Part shown: in pieces, positions 27,102 through 35,694 of the stretch
Layout of the letters: each line of letters begins with the position of its first letter
How positions within the stretch are numbered: the first letter of the stretch is position 1
Notes under the pieces: generated by a model
What the model was told of the DNA's origin: nothing
Database searches by the model: none
Seen by the model: only the letters and a program-made list of their open reading frames with translations
Assembly (NCBI RefSeq): GCF_000368925.1
Contig: NZ_KB849756.1
Location: forward strand, 1,587,948-1,651,947
DNA length: 64,000 bases
Origin: Acinetobacter bereziniae LMG 1003 = CIP 70.12
Lineage (GTDB): Bacteria > Pseudomonadota > Gammaproteobacteria > Pseudomonadales > Moraxellaceae
Direction: 5' to 3'
Made by a program: the position numbers and the translations under genes

Positions 27102-27701
27102 ATGAATAAAAAATATCTCTTTTCAATTTTTGCTATTTTCATTGTGATGATCGCTGGTGGATGGTTCTATCAAAAATATAATCAATTTATTCCAACAGCA
27201 AATGCTGCCATACATGTCAAAAATTTATCACAGCAAGACATCACTCTTATTCGTCAAAACACTCCGATTACAGAGGTTAAAGTTTATAAGTCTGCTCGCA
27301 TTGTCCAATTGATGCACCATGATCAAAAAATTCAAAGCTATCCAATGCGCTTAGGCTTTACCCCCCAAGGTTATAAAGTACAAGAAGGTGATGGAAAAAC
27401 ACCTGAGGGACAATATATTTTAGATTGGCGCAATCCGAATAGTGCCTTTTATAAATCTCTGCATGTGTCTTATCCAAACCAGCAAGATCTCGCACAAGCC
27501 AAACGACTCGGTGTTTCCGCGGGTGGTGATATTATGATTCACGGTTCTGCAACCACTTCACAAATCGAGAAAATGCCGAGTTTAATGAACTATTTACCTC
27601 GAAATGACTGGACATGGGGCTGTATTGCCGTTAGAAATGTTGATATGGATGAAATCTGGAAACTGGTGGATGATGGAACCATGATTCGCATTTACCCATA
27701 A
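27102..27701 (+). CDS. L,D-transpeptidase family (YkuD) protein
   Basis: A membrane-anchored periplasmic cell-wall enzyme, 199 aa. One helix (residues 5-22) acts as a signal anchor; the YkuD domain then holds H147 in MIHGSATTS and the catalytic cysteine C174 in WTWGCIAVRN. Family members form or remove 3-3 crosslinks or attach lipoproteins to peptidoglycan; which applies is not readable. It lies between the two DnaA-box-like repeats and 21 bp before the YjbR-like gene. Confidence 0.9.
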   Translation: MNKKYLFSIFAIFIVMIAGGWFYQKYNQFIPTANAAIHVKNLSQQDITLIRQNTPITEVKVYKSARIVQLMHHDQKIQSYPMRLGFTPQGYKVQEGDGKTPEGQYILDWRNPNSAFYKSLHVSYPNQQDLAQAKRLGVSAGGDIMIHGSATTSQIEKMPSLMNYLPRNDWTWGCIAVRNVDMDEIWKLVDDGTMIRIYP

Positions 27702-27722
27702 TTGAATTAAAAAGAGAACATA

Positions 27723-28103
27723 ATGACTGGTGAAGAAATCCGAACTTTAGCATTTAAGATTGCGTCACATTTGCCTAAATCCGAACTTGACTATCCTTTT
27801 GGTGAGGATGTTCCTGTTTTTAAAGTGATGGGAAAAATGTTTATGTTAGGCTCTGAACTGCATGGCAAAAAACTGATTAATTTAAAAGTTGAACCTGATC
27901 ATAGCGAAATGTTGAGAGATCTCTACCCCTCGATTCAGGTGGGCTACCATATGAATAAACGTCATTGGATTTCAGTCTATGAAGGCGAACAGATCAGTGC
28001 TGATCTGATTCAAGACTTGGTTGAAGGCTCTTATGAGCTTGTGAGCAAGAGCCTGACCAAAGCCCAAAAGCAGGTATTGGCGGTTTATCAACATATTAAA
28101 TAA
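27723..28103 (+). CDS. MmcQ/YjbR-family protein
   Basis: A 126-residue cytoplasmic protein of the MmcQ/YjbR (CyaY-like fold) family, seen from DYPFGEDVPVFKVMGKMF, LINLKVEPDHSEMLRD and GYHMNKRHWISV. Some members are proposed to bind DNA; the function is unclear. It is in tandem with the L,D-transpeptidase gene. Confidence 0.87.
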   Translation: MTGEEIRTLAFKIASHLPKSELDYPFGEDVPVFKVMGKMFMLGSELHGKKLINLKVEPDHSEMLRDLYPSIQVGYHMNKRHWISVYEGEQISADLIQDLVEGSYELVSKSLTKAQKQVLAVYQHIK

Positions 28104-28241
28104 TTAGCGGGCTTTGGATCGCACATTAGATCAACAGAGCTAACCTCTATCTATTCACGATTCAGTCAAAATTAGAATGTATCAATAAATATCAAGTTAT
28201 ATGTTTATTTTTCAAACATAACTTTTTACATTTATAAACAT

Positions 28242-28281
28242 TTACCCACAATATCTGTGGATAAACCTGTGTTTATCCACA
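28242..28281. repeat. DnaA-box-like repeat, copy 2
   Basis: A near-duplicate of 26968-27007. TGTGGATAA (28256-28264) and TTATCCACA (28273-28281) extend to an 11-bp perfect stem around CTGT. It lies between the convergent YjbR-like and baeR genes. There is no T-run, so it is not a standard terminator. Confidence 0.75.
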
Positions 28282-28306
28282 ACGATGAACTTAAAATGTC
28301 GAAAAC

Positions 28307-28993
28307 TTAATCTTCTGGATATTCAAAACGATAGCCTACGCCATAAACAGCTTGTACCCATTCATGACGATTTCCAGTTTCCGCTGCTTCAGATATTTTA
28401 CGACGTAAGTTCTTGATATGACTATCAATAACACGGTCTGCAACATCAAAACTATCTGGGTTAATATGGTCTAAAAGTTGCGCTCTAGAATAGACTTGTC
28501 CCAAATGTTCGAGGAAAAGCTCTAAAAGACGAAACTCAGTTGGTGTTAAATTCAACGATTTTTGTTGATACCAGATGCGTTGTTGTGCTTTATCAATCCG
28601 GAATAAATCATTGGCTTCAGGTTCAGCTTTACGTTCTAAACGACGTAACACAGCTTGTACACGTGCAACCAATTCCTTAGGACTAAATGGTTTACAAACG
28701 TAGTCATCAGCACCCATATTTAAGCCCAACACACGGTCAATTTCTTCAGTACGCGCTGTGACCATAATGATCGGCAGATCGGTTTGTTCACGCACTTTAC
28801 GACAGATCGTGAGACCATCCATACGAGGAACCATCAAGTCCAAAACCATGAGGCTTGGCTTACGTTGTTGAAAGCTTTCATAGGCTTCTTGACCATCATG
28901 AAACATACTGACTTCAAAGCCTGCCGCTTCTAGATAATCCCGCACCAATTGCGCAAGTTCAACTTCATCTTCTACCAGCATGATATGTTTCAT
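28307..28993 (-). CDS. baeR: Response regulator BaeR (OmpR/PhoB family)
   Basis: A 228-residue two-component regulator. The receiver has E8/D9, the phospho-acceptor D52 (MVLDLMVPRMDG) and the Lys of VCKPFSP; the winged-helix DNA-binding domain follows (NLTPTEFRLLELFLEH ... DSHIKNLRRKI). In Acinetobacter, BaeSR responds to envelope stress and affects efflux genes. It follows baeS by 15 bp. The name rests on sequence plus the baeS neighbour. Confidence 0.9.
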   Translation of the reverse strand: MKHIMLVEDEVELAQLVRDYLEAAGFEVSMFHDGQEAYESFQQRKPSLMVLDLMVPRMDGLTICRKVREQTDLPIIMVTARTEEIDRVLGLNMGADDYVCKPFSPKELVARVQAVLRRLERKAEPEANDLFRIDKAQQRIWYQQKSLNLTPTEFRLLELFLEHLGQVYSRAQLLDHINPDSFDVADRVIDSHIKNLRRKISEAAETGNRHEWVQAVYGVGYRFEYPED

Positions 28994-29008
28994 GTTGTGC
29001 TATTCCTT

Positions 29009-30742
29009 TTAAACTTTCGTATGTTTTGAAAATGTCAATTTGCAACGCAAACCGCCTAAAGGTGAATGATCAAAAGTTAATTGTCCACCCAGTGCTTGCG
29101 CAATTTTACCAGATAAAGCCAAGCCTAATCCTGTGCCACCTGTACTACGCGTACGTGAATCATCAACACGATAGAATCGCTCTCCTAAACGTGCAATCTG
29201 TTCATCACTCAAGCCAAGCGGGCTGTCATCCACAATCACACTCCAAGATTCAGCGTCTTGTTCAGTATGTACCTGAACTTCACCACCCGCTTCAGTATAA
29301 CGAATACTATTTCCCAGTAAGTTGACCATAATTTGCTTAAAGCGATCTATATCTAATTGTAATTTCGCCCCCTCACCTGTTGCTGAGACATTGAGATTGG
29401 CTTGTTCAAACTTTGGTTTAAAATTATCAATCTCTTGCAAAACCACAGACCACGGATCAACTTCTGCAAAATAACATTTTAATTGCTGTGCTTCTGCCTG
29501 TGCTAAATCAGCCAAATCTTGAGTGAGTTTTTTCAAACTCGTCACCTGACGCAACATCGCAGCAAAATGTTCAGGTGTAGGTTTACGAATACCATCCTGC
29601 ATGGCTTCAATTTGTGCTTGTAATACAGCCAATGGTGTTTTTAATTCATGTGAAGTATCTGCAACCCATTGTCGACGAGAGGTTTCATGCTGATCTAGAA
29701 TCACTGCCAATTGATTTAATTCTGTTGATAAATCACCAAGCTCATCATTTCGTTTAATTGCAACTTGATGCTGGAAATTACCTTTGGTGAGTTCACGTGT
29801 ACCATTAAGTAAGCGTTGAATTGGCGTTTTAAAATAGGTCGCTAAAAGTAATGCTGCAACCAAACTCGACAAAAATGTAAAAATATAGATCAGTACCAAA
29901 TAGCGTTTTTGGCTACTAAAGAAATTGATGCTCGAAGCATCATCTTCATCCAAAACAGGTTTAAGCCCTAAGTAACCCACCACTTGTTCATTGACAATAA
30001 TTGGGCGATAAGAGACTTGATCATCTGAAGGCTCACCCAATACAAACTGATGTTTGGCATCATATAAAGAAAGACGTGAACTCAATCCTAAACGGTCTGG
30101 CATGGATACAAACATCTTCTTGCCATTTTTTGGACTAACCATACGCATTGGATCACGCATAGACGATTCTTTTCCTTCAGCAGGAGGGTTTTCGTGACCT
30201 CCCGCGATATGTCCTTTGTCCATCGGGGGCTTAGCTTTGCGATCAGAAGGTTTAAATAAGTTTTGATTTGAACTGAGCGGAAATTTCAAACCTTCAAAAG
30301 GTTGGTAGGCTGAAGGCAAGTTTTCTTCAAGAATTTTTATTTCTTCTTTGTCTAATTGGGATTTTGGCGTAGCACCTTCGGTCTGCCCCAAAGTTGCCAT
30401 CATCGTATGTTCTTTAAAATAACGTTGCTGCAAAGCAATATCGTACTGACGACGTAACCACCACCGCGATAACTTGTCATAATCATCAGGTGCAGCATCA
30501 CCTTCGATTTGTAAAATTTGCGCCTGAACTGCATTGCCCCAGTCTTGATATACACCATAAACATCTGCCAAATTCTCAATCAAATGATCAAGTTTTTGCA
30601 TTTCGACATCAGCAACATATCTGGCAAAGTTTTTCTGCATGGTCCAATGCAATACACTCAAACTCACTGTCGTGATGACTAATGTCGTCAACAACACCGT
30701 GAGAAATAAACGTAAAGCGATGGGGACTCGGCGTATTTTCAA
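29009..30742 (-). CDS. baeS: Envelope-stress sensor histidine kinase BaeS
   Basis: An inner-membrane kinase partner of BaeR. Membrane helices lie at about residues 10-30 and 282-303, then HAMP, the H-box DTSHELKTPLAV with H365, the N box, and the G2 box GGTGLGLALS. The periplasmic region of about 245 residues is longer than in E. coli BaeS and includes a low-complexity stretch (about 115-215) rich in Pro, Lys, His and Met. The start is the ATG at 30742. It is divergent from the two-repeat lipoprotein gene. Confidence 0.9.
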   Translation of the reverse strand: MKIRRVPIALRLFLTVLLTTLVITTVSLSVLHWTMQKNFARYVADVEMQKLDHLIENLADVYGVYQDWGNAVQAQILQIEGDAAPDDYDKLSRWWLRRQYDIALQQRYFKEHTMMATLGQTEGATPKSQLDKEEIKILEENLPSAYQPFEGLKFPLSSNQNLFKPSDRKAKPPMDKGHIAGGHENPPAEGKESSMRDPMRMVSPKNGKKMFVSMPDRLGLSSRLSLYDAKHQFVLGEPSDDQVSYRPIIVNEQVVGYLGLKPVLDEDDASSINFFSSQKRYLVLIYIFTFLSSLVAALLLATYFKTPIQRLLNGTRELTKGNFQHQVAIKRNDELGDLSTELNQLAVILDQHETSRRQWVADTSHELKTPLAVLQAQIEAMQDGIRKPTPEHFAAMLRQVTSLKKLTQDLADLAQAEAQQLKCYFAEVDPWSVVLQEIDNFKPKFEQANLNVSATGEGAKLQLDIDRFKQIMVNLLGNSIRYTEAGGEVQVHTEQDAESWSVIVDDSPLGLSDEQIARLGERFYRVDDSRTRSTGGTGLGLALSGKIAQALGGQLTFDHSPLGGLRCKLTFSKHTKV

Positions 30743-30880
30743 AACTGATCTCTCGTTTTTCTTCTCATTTCAACATTGTACCCAACACTTGCTTAAAATA
30801 CTCTCCATTGTTTCTACATCATTATTATTTAATCTTTACTGTATCCACAAATATACAGAACATTCATTGGAGTAGTAACA

Positions 30881-31501
30881 ATGAAAATGATCACAAAAAT
30901 CACATTATTGTCAGCAAGTATTCTAAGTATGGGGGCTTTAACTGCCTGTCAATCTAATCCAGGTCCCAAAGACGATCCAGAAGGTCGTCCAATGATGCAT
31001 GGCGGACATCATAAAATGTCACCTGAGCAACGTGAAGAAATGAAAAAAATGCGTGCGCAACATAAAGAGATGCGCCAGCAAATGCAAAAAGCCTGTGACG
31101 GTAAAGCGATTGGTCAAACTGTTCAGGTCAAAGCTGGTGAACAAAGTATTGATGGAACATGTAATATTGTATTCAAAGCTGATCGTAAAGCGATGAAAGA
31201 AATGAAACATGATTTCCGTCGTGATGGAGAGGATCGTGGACGTATGATGCGTCACGATGGACCACGTATGAAAGATATGACAGATGAACAGCGTGCTCAA
31301 ATTCAGCAGGAATTTGCGCAAAAACGTGCAGAGCGTAAAGCGCAATGGGATGCAATCCAAAAATCTTGTGCTGGTCAGACTGATGGAAAAGCCATTCAAG
31401 TGAAAATCGGTGATAAAACTTTAGCTGGTCAATGTGTTGTGAAATTTCAACCCGATTTTAAAGCAGACCGTGCAATGCCGACCATGCCACCTAAAGTATA
31501 A
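30881..31501 (+). CDS. Two-repeat periplasmic lipoprotein divergent from BaeSR (Spy-like in context)
   Basis: A 206-residue lipoprotein: signal with lipobox LTAC and C23 as the lipid-bearing Cys. The mature part is an internal duplication. Repeat 1 (about 46-104) and repeat 2 (about 133-195) each have a charged helix starting MSPEQRE or MTDEQRA, then a Cys, GK, a strand ending in VQVK or IQVK, and a second Cys. Cys pairs C72/C94 and C163/C185 are both 22 apart, suggesting one disulfide per repeat. The middle is rich in His, Met and Arg. Its place next to baeSR and the EQR helices recall Spy-type chaperones, but I see no proven homology. It has its own terminator. Confidence 0.75.
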   Translation: MKMITKITLLSASILSMGALTACQSNPGPKDDPEGRPMMHGGHHKMSPEQREEMKKMRAQHKEMRQQMQKACDGKAIGQTVQVKAGEQSIDGTCNIVFKADRKAMKEMKHDFRRDGEDRGRMMRHDGPRMKDMTDEQRAQIQQEFAQKRAERKAQWDAIQKSCAGQTDGKAIQVKIGDKTLAGQCVVKFQPDFKADRAMPTMPPKV

Positions 31502-31548
31502 AAGATATGTGGGATAAAACGGCATAACTTGTTGATTATCCCGATCAT

Positions 31549-31582
31549 AAAACCTGAATCTCAGCACTGAGATTCAGGTTTT
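31549..31582 (+). terminator. Terminator after the BaeSR-linked lipoprotein
   Basis: Perfect 16-bp arms (AAAACCTGAATCTCAG and its complement) around CA, followed by a T-rich stretch. Confidence 0.9.
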
Positions 31583-31770
31583 GTTTTATAGATAAAACGC
31601 CTGATTTTTCATACAAGTGATTTGATTTCAATCATTCAACAATATATTCATCACATTAATTTTATTGATCAAGAGAAATTGTTTTTACTGTATGAGCTTT
31701 CAACAGATTGGCTATATAAATACCCCCCTAATGGATTTTTCCTCGAAGCATCAGTCATATTTCATCTCTC
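31583..31770. other. Intergenic region without recognised features
   Basis: Part of the roughly 320-bp gap between the lipoprotein and darP genes. AT-rich; apart from the two flanking terminators I see no ORF or RNA gene. Confidence 0.6.
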
Positions 31771-31799
31771 ATAAAAAAAACGATCCTTTAGGATCGTTT
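31771..31799 (-). terminator. Terminator of the rapZ-npr-darP operon
   Basis: AAACGATCC and GGATCGTTT form a 9-bp stem with a 4-nt loop, followed on the minus strand by a run of eight T. It lies 20 bp after the darP stop codon. Confidence 0.9.
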
Positions 31800-31819
31800 A
31801 TTCTATTTTAGCGATTCAA

Positions 31820-32359
31820 TTACTTTGAATTGTCTGAAATCAATGCCACTTGTTGCGCGTAATTTAACAACTTCAGTTTTGAAGCTGCTAATTCTTCAGC
31901 AGAAGCCTGACGCGTAATATCACGGTGAATACGTAATACATGCTGACGTAAGGAATGCCCTTCTGCCGCATTATAAGACTTACAAAACTCTTTAATTGCA
32001 GGGTCACGTTGTTCAATCATACGTTCAACCCAACGATCAAGCTGTGCGAGCTTTTTAACGCCTTGTTTTGGCGTTAAATACGATAAAATTACAGCTTCAT
32101 CTTCATTACGCAAAAGCTTTCCAATGCGTTGAAATTGACGACGGCGCGCTTCAAAAGATGTAATCAACTGCACATCTAATAAAGCCTCAATTAAGCGCTC
32201 TTCAACAGGTAAAGATTGAATTTGTTTTTTTGACAACTCAGCGAGTTGCTCACCTAAAGCAGCCATACGCTGTACAGCTTTTTTCTGTTCGGTTTTACTT
32301 GCACGCCCTTCTAAAGACTCAAAATCATCTTCAGTAAAACGTTGCGGACGACGTGCCAC
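31820..32359 (-). CDS. darP: Ribosome-biogenesis factor DarP (YjgA family)
   Basis: A small alpha-helical protein (179 aa) that associates with the late 50S precursor in E. coli. Family signature: the N-terminal EDDFESLEGRASKTEQKK, then EERLIEALLDVQ and FEARRRQFQRIGKLLR. It is 2 bp from npr, so the rapZ-npr-darP genes are one transcript ending at the terminator at 31771. Confidence 0.92.
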   Translation of the reverse strand: MARRPQRFTEDDFESLEGRASKTEQKKAVQRMAALGEQLAELSKKQIQSLPVEERLIEALLDVQLITSFEARRRQFQRIGKLLRNEDEAVILSYLTPKQGVKKLAQLDRWVERMIEQRDPAIKEFCKSYNAAEGHSLRQHVLRIHRDITRQASAEELAASKLKLLNYAQQVALISDNSK

Positions 32360-32361
32360 GA

Positions 32362-32631
32362 TTATTCTGCCTCGTAAAATTTATCTGCAAAAAGTGCTTG
32401 AACTTCAGACAAAGCTTTTTCTTCATCTACACCGTCAATCACTAAACGCAAGGTTGTTCCTTTACCAGCTCCCAGCATAAGTAAAGAAAGGATATTCTTG
32501 GCATCAACCAACTTGTCACCTTTCCCAATTTGAATAGAACATTTAAATTTGGTAGTGACTTCGATGAGTTTTCCAGATGCACGCGCATGTAACCCTAATT
32601 TATTAATTACGTCAACAGTTGTGTCAATCAT
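32362..32631 (-). CDS. ptsO: Phosphocarrier protein NPr (nitrogen PTS, HPr family)
   Basis: An HPr-like phosphocarrier, 89 aa. The phospho-accepting histidine is H15 in KLGLHARAS, and KNILSLLMLGAGKG is typical of NPr rather than sugar-PTS HPr. Its start overlaps the rapZ stop codon by 4 bp. NPr links PtsP to PtsN for metabolic signalling; in A. baumannii GigB is reported to interact with this branch, and GigA/GigB-like genes lie at 3.5-5.2 kb here. Confidence 0.93.
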   Translation of the reverse strand: MIDTTVDVINKLGLHARASGKLIEVTTKFKCSIQIGKGDKLVDAKNILSLLMLGAGKGTTLRLVIDGVDEEKALSEVQALFADKFYEAE

Positions 32632-33479
32632 GACCAGTGCTTCATTTCTCTATGTAATACTTGAATGGTCCATTTCGACTCAAGAGCCTTTTTCAACCGA
32701 TCCACAATATAAACCGAACGATGTTGACCGCCCGTACAGCCAATTGACACTGTAATATAGTGACGATGACCTTCCGCAAAAGCAGGCAACCACTTATTTA
32801 AAAACTGATAGATGTCTTGATACATCTCATTTGCTTGCTCGCTGGCTTCTAAAAAATTACGCACAGGTTCATCCAAACCCGAATATTTACGCAACTCTAA
32901 ATCCCAATGTGGATTAGGCAAATGCCTTACATCAAAAACAAAATCTGCATCTAATGGAATACCATGTTTATATCCAAAAGATTGCAAAATTAAAATTAGT
33001 TTATCGGACTGTCCCAGTTTGGACAATAAGGTATCTTTTAAATCATGTACACTTTTGTCAGTGGTATCAATATGTGCTGTTGCCCGCAGTTGAATCGGCA
33101 ACAATAGATTTTTTTCTTCTTGGATACATTCATTTAAACTTTGAAAACGATTTGAAAGCGGATGAGGACGTCGAGATGCACTAAAACGTGAAATTAACTC
33201 CTGATCACGGGTCGTTAAATAAATAACATCTACACTTCCATGTTTTTGTATTTGTTGAAAAACATCATCAAAACCTTGTAAATCTTCTTTTGCGCTACGA
33301 ACATCTACACCTAGCGCTAACAATTCTAAATTATTTTCTCGGTCAAGTTTTTCAACAATTTCAGGAAGCAATGCCAGAGGCAAATTATCAATACAGTAAT
33401 AACCCAAATCTTCCAGTACCTGCAAAGCAGAGGATTTACCTGAACCAGATTGTCCTGTCACGATAAGTATACGCTTCAT
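32628..33479 (-). CDS. rapZ: RNase adapter / P-loop protein RapZ
   Basis: A P-loop protein (283 aa) that in enterobacteria guides RNase E to GlmZ sRNA and controls glucosamine-6-phosphate synthase. Walker A is GQSGSGKSSA near residue 8; the C-terminal domain holds HRYITVSIGCTGGQHRSV. It sits upstream of npr in the usual rapZ-npr order. Whether it works with an sRNA here is not readable. Confidence 0.93.
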   Translation of the reverse strand: MKRILIVTGQSGSGKSSALQVLEDLGYYCIDNLPLALLPEIVEKLDRENNLELLALGVDVRSAKEDLQGFDDVFQQIQKHGSVDVIYLTTRDQELISRFSASRRPHPLSNRFQSLNECIQEEKNLLLPIQLRATAHIDTTDKSVHDLKDTLLSKLGQSDKLILILQSFGYKHGIPLDADFVFDVRHLPNPHWDLELRKYSGLDEPVRNFLEASEQANEMYQDIYQFLNKWLPAFAEGHRHYITVSIGCTGGQHRSVYIVDRLKKALESKWTIQVLHREMKHWS

Positions 33480-33504
33480 GGCATAGCGATCCTAAAAGCA
33501 AAGT

Positions 33505-34350
33505 TTATGCAGAATATTTCACTTGTAAATTGTCAATCAGACGGGTTTTGCCTAATTTCGCTGCAACAAACAATACAACATCTTGGTCGAACTGTTCAAC
33601 TTTTTGTAAGGTTGGGCTACGTGCTTCAACATAATCCACCACTAATCCTGCATCAGTCAGACTTTGACGAATCTGTTGAAGCACGTTTACAAGTGTTTTA
33701 CCCGCATGTAGATCATCTGCAGCAGTTGTTAAAGAATTAAAGATAACAGGGGCTGTTTGGCGTTCCTGCTCAGATAAATATCCATTACGAGAACTTAAAG
33801 CTAAACCATCTTCAGCACGAGCAATCGGTACACCAATCACTTCAATCGGCATATTCAAATCACGAACCAACTGTTTAATCACAGCCAATTGTTGATAATC
33901 TTTTTGCCCAAAGAATGCAAAATTGGGTTGTACAATATTGAATAGCTTGGTGACCACAACAGCAACGCCATCAAAATGACCTGGACGTTGTAAACCACAT
34001 AAATCATCTGTAATTTCACCAACACTAATATTGGTCAATCGTGGATATTTACCATACATTTGCTCAACAGATGGCGCAAAAACAATATCGCATCCCACTT
34101 CAGCCAATAAGTGGCTGTCATGCTCTAATGTTCGAGGATAGTTATCAAAGTCTTCATTTGGTCCGAATTGGATCGGATTGACAAAAATACTAACTACCAC
34201 CACATCACACAACTTACGTGCTTCACGAACCAGATTTAAATGACCTTCATGTAAATTCCCCATCGTTGGTACAAAACCAATGATTTTACGCGCTGATCGA
34301 GCAGGATTCAGTGATGCTGATAATCCTTGAATGGTCGTTTCTGTTTTCAT
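33505..34350 (-). CDS. panC: Pantothenate synthetase
   Basis: Condenses pantoate and beta-alanine using ATP to make pantothenate. The nucleotidyltransferase motif GFVPTMGNLHEGHLNLV and the KMSKS-like SSRNGYLSEQE are visible in 281 aa; FFGQKDYQQLAVI is also diagnostic. It starts 3 bp after panB; with folK and pcnB it forms one operon. Confidence 0.96.
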   Translation of the reverse strand: MKTETTIQGLSASLNPARSARKIIGFVPTMGNLHEGHLNLVREARKLCDVVVVSIFVNPIQFGPNEDFDNYPRTLEHDSHLLAEVGCDIVFAPSVEQMYGKYPRLTNISVGEITDDLCGLQRPGHFDGVAVVVTKLFNIVQPNFAFFGQKDYQQLAVIKQLVRDLNMPIEVIGVPIARAEDGLALSSRNGYLSEQERQTAPVIFNSLTTAADDLHAGKTLVNVLQQIRQSLTDAGLVVDYVEARSPTLQKVEQFDQDVVLFVAAKLGKTRLIDNLQVKYSA

Positions 34351-34353
34351 CTT

Positions 34354-35163
34354 TTACAGCTCTACTTGGAAAGTATGTTCTTTCGAAGGGAAAGATTTGT
34401 CTTGCACAGCAAGATGATATGCTTTGAATGCATCTACAATTGCTGTTTCACCTGTTTGCTCTGTCATAAAGTTGCGTACAAAACGTGCTACTTTTCCAAA
34501 AGTCAAACCCAACATATCTTGCACAACCAATACCTGACCATCTGTATCAGCACCAGCACCAATACCAATCACAGGGACATGTGGGAATAATTCAGCAATT
34601 TCTTTACCCATTTGTGCCGGAACACATTCGAGCAGTAATATTGCCGCACCAGCTTCAACCACAGCTTTACAGTCTGCAATCAATTGATCTGCAGCTTCAC
34701 GTGTTTTTGCCTGAAGTTTATAACCACCGAAAACATGTACCGATTGAGGTGTTAAACCTAAGTGTACACATACCGGAATACCATTTCGTGTCAGCACTTG
34801 TACAGTTTCTGCAAGCCAAGCACCACCCTCAATTTTAACCATTTGCGCGCCTGCTTGCATGACAGTTTTAGCATTCACTAAAGCATCATTGAGCGTTGCA
34901 TAACTCATAAATGGGAGGTCACATAAAATAAAGGCATGCTGATTCGCACGACGTACAGCGGCAGTATGATATGCCATATCCGCGACCGTAACAGGCAAGG
35001 TTGAATCATGCCCTTGAATGGTCATCCCTAAAGAATCGCCAATTAAAATAGTATCAATTTCGGCAACTTCCATACCTTTTGCCATACTTGCATCGTAGCA
35101 AGTCAAGCATGAAAATTTACGACCCTGAGTTTTAAATTGTCTTAAATCACTTAGACTGATCAT
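34354..35163 (-). CDS. panB: 3-methyl-2-oxobutanoate hydroxymethyltransferase
   Basis: First committed step to pantothenate, adding a hydroxymethyl group to ketoisovalerate. Blocks: LTCYDASMAKGMEVAEID, ILIGDSLGMTIQGHDSTLPV, KIEGG and HLGLTPQSVHVFGGYK, all conserved. I chose the ATG at 35163 (269 aa), with GAGGA 8 nt upstream, over a TTG six codons earlier. It is coupled to panC. Confidence 0.95.
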   Translation of the reverse strand: MISLSDLRQFKTQGRKFSCLTCYDASMAKGMEVAEIDTILIGDSLGMTIQGHDSTLPVTVADMAYHTAAVRRANQHAFILCDLPFMSYATLNDALVNAKTVMQAGAQMVKIEGGAWLAETVQVLTRNGIPVCVHLGLTPQSVHVFGGYKLQAKTREAADQLIADCKAVVEAGAAILLLECVPAQMGKEIAELFPHVPVIGIGAGADTDGQVLVVQDMLGLTFGKVARFVRNFMTEQTGETAIVDAFKAYHLAVQDKSFPSKEHTFQVEL

Positions 35164-35208
35164 GACGATATCCTCTATCAATGAGAGTTCTTTAGCACAT
35201 CCAACAGT

Positions 35209-35694
35209 TCAGCCTGCCCAACTTTGATCAGCCAAAACAGTCAATGTTGAATGTTGCACAAGTTCTAGGTTTTGTAATGATTGTCCGTTTACCTTTAACT
35301 CAGTATCCAAGTCTAATAAAGGAATCACCACAAAATCACGCTGCAAAATACCAACATGTGGTACTGTGAGTCGCTCATTTATAATGTTTTTTTCAGCATA
35401 AAGCAAAAGATCTAAATCCAAAGTCCGCTCACCCCAATGGCGTAAACGCACTCGACCTGATTCATTTTCAATCCGTTGCAACTCATTTAATAAATCTAAT
35501 GGCGCTAAATGGGTTAACAATTGGGCAACTGCATTGTGGTAATGCGGTTGATCTTGTGGGCCCATGGGTGGGCTGTGGTAAAGCTTGGAAACCTTCACCT
35601 CACCCAATTGTTTTAACTGCTCAACAGCTTCACGCAAAATCTGTTCTGAATCACCCAAATTACTGCCTAAACCAATATAGGTTTTATTCATCAT
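35209..35694 (-). CDS. folK: Hydroxymethyldihydropterin pyrophosphokinase
   Basis: Transfers pyrophosphate from ATP to 6-hydroxymethyl-7,8-dihydropterin in folate synthesis. Signatures are the N-terminal YIGLGSNLGDSEQ, SPPMGPQDQPHYHNAV, and GERTLDLDLLLY. Its 161 aa match the family. The start overlaps the pcnB stop codon by 4 bp, and panB follows by 45 bp. Confidence 0.95.
   Translation of the reverse strand: MMNKTYIGLGSNLGDSEQILREAVEQLKQLGEVKVSKLYHSPPMGPQDQPHYHNAVAQLLTHLAPLDLLNELQRIENESGRVRLRHWGERTLDLDLLLYAEKNIINERLTVPHVGILQRDFVVIPLLDLDTELKVNGQSLQNLELVQHSTLTVLADQSWAG

Noticed and set aside
31019..31399. Long antisense frame within the BaeSR-linked lipoprotein
   Set aside because: It is the mirror of a charged, biased coding sequence; Phe/His/Leu-rich and without a ribosome site.
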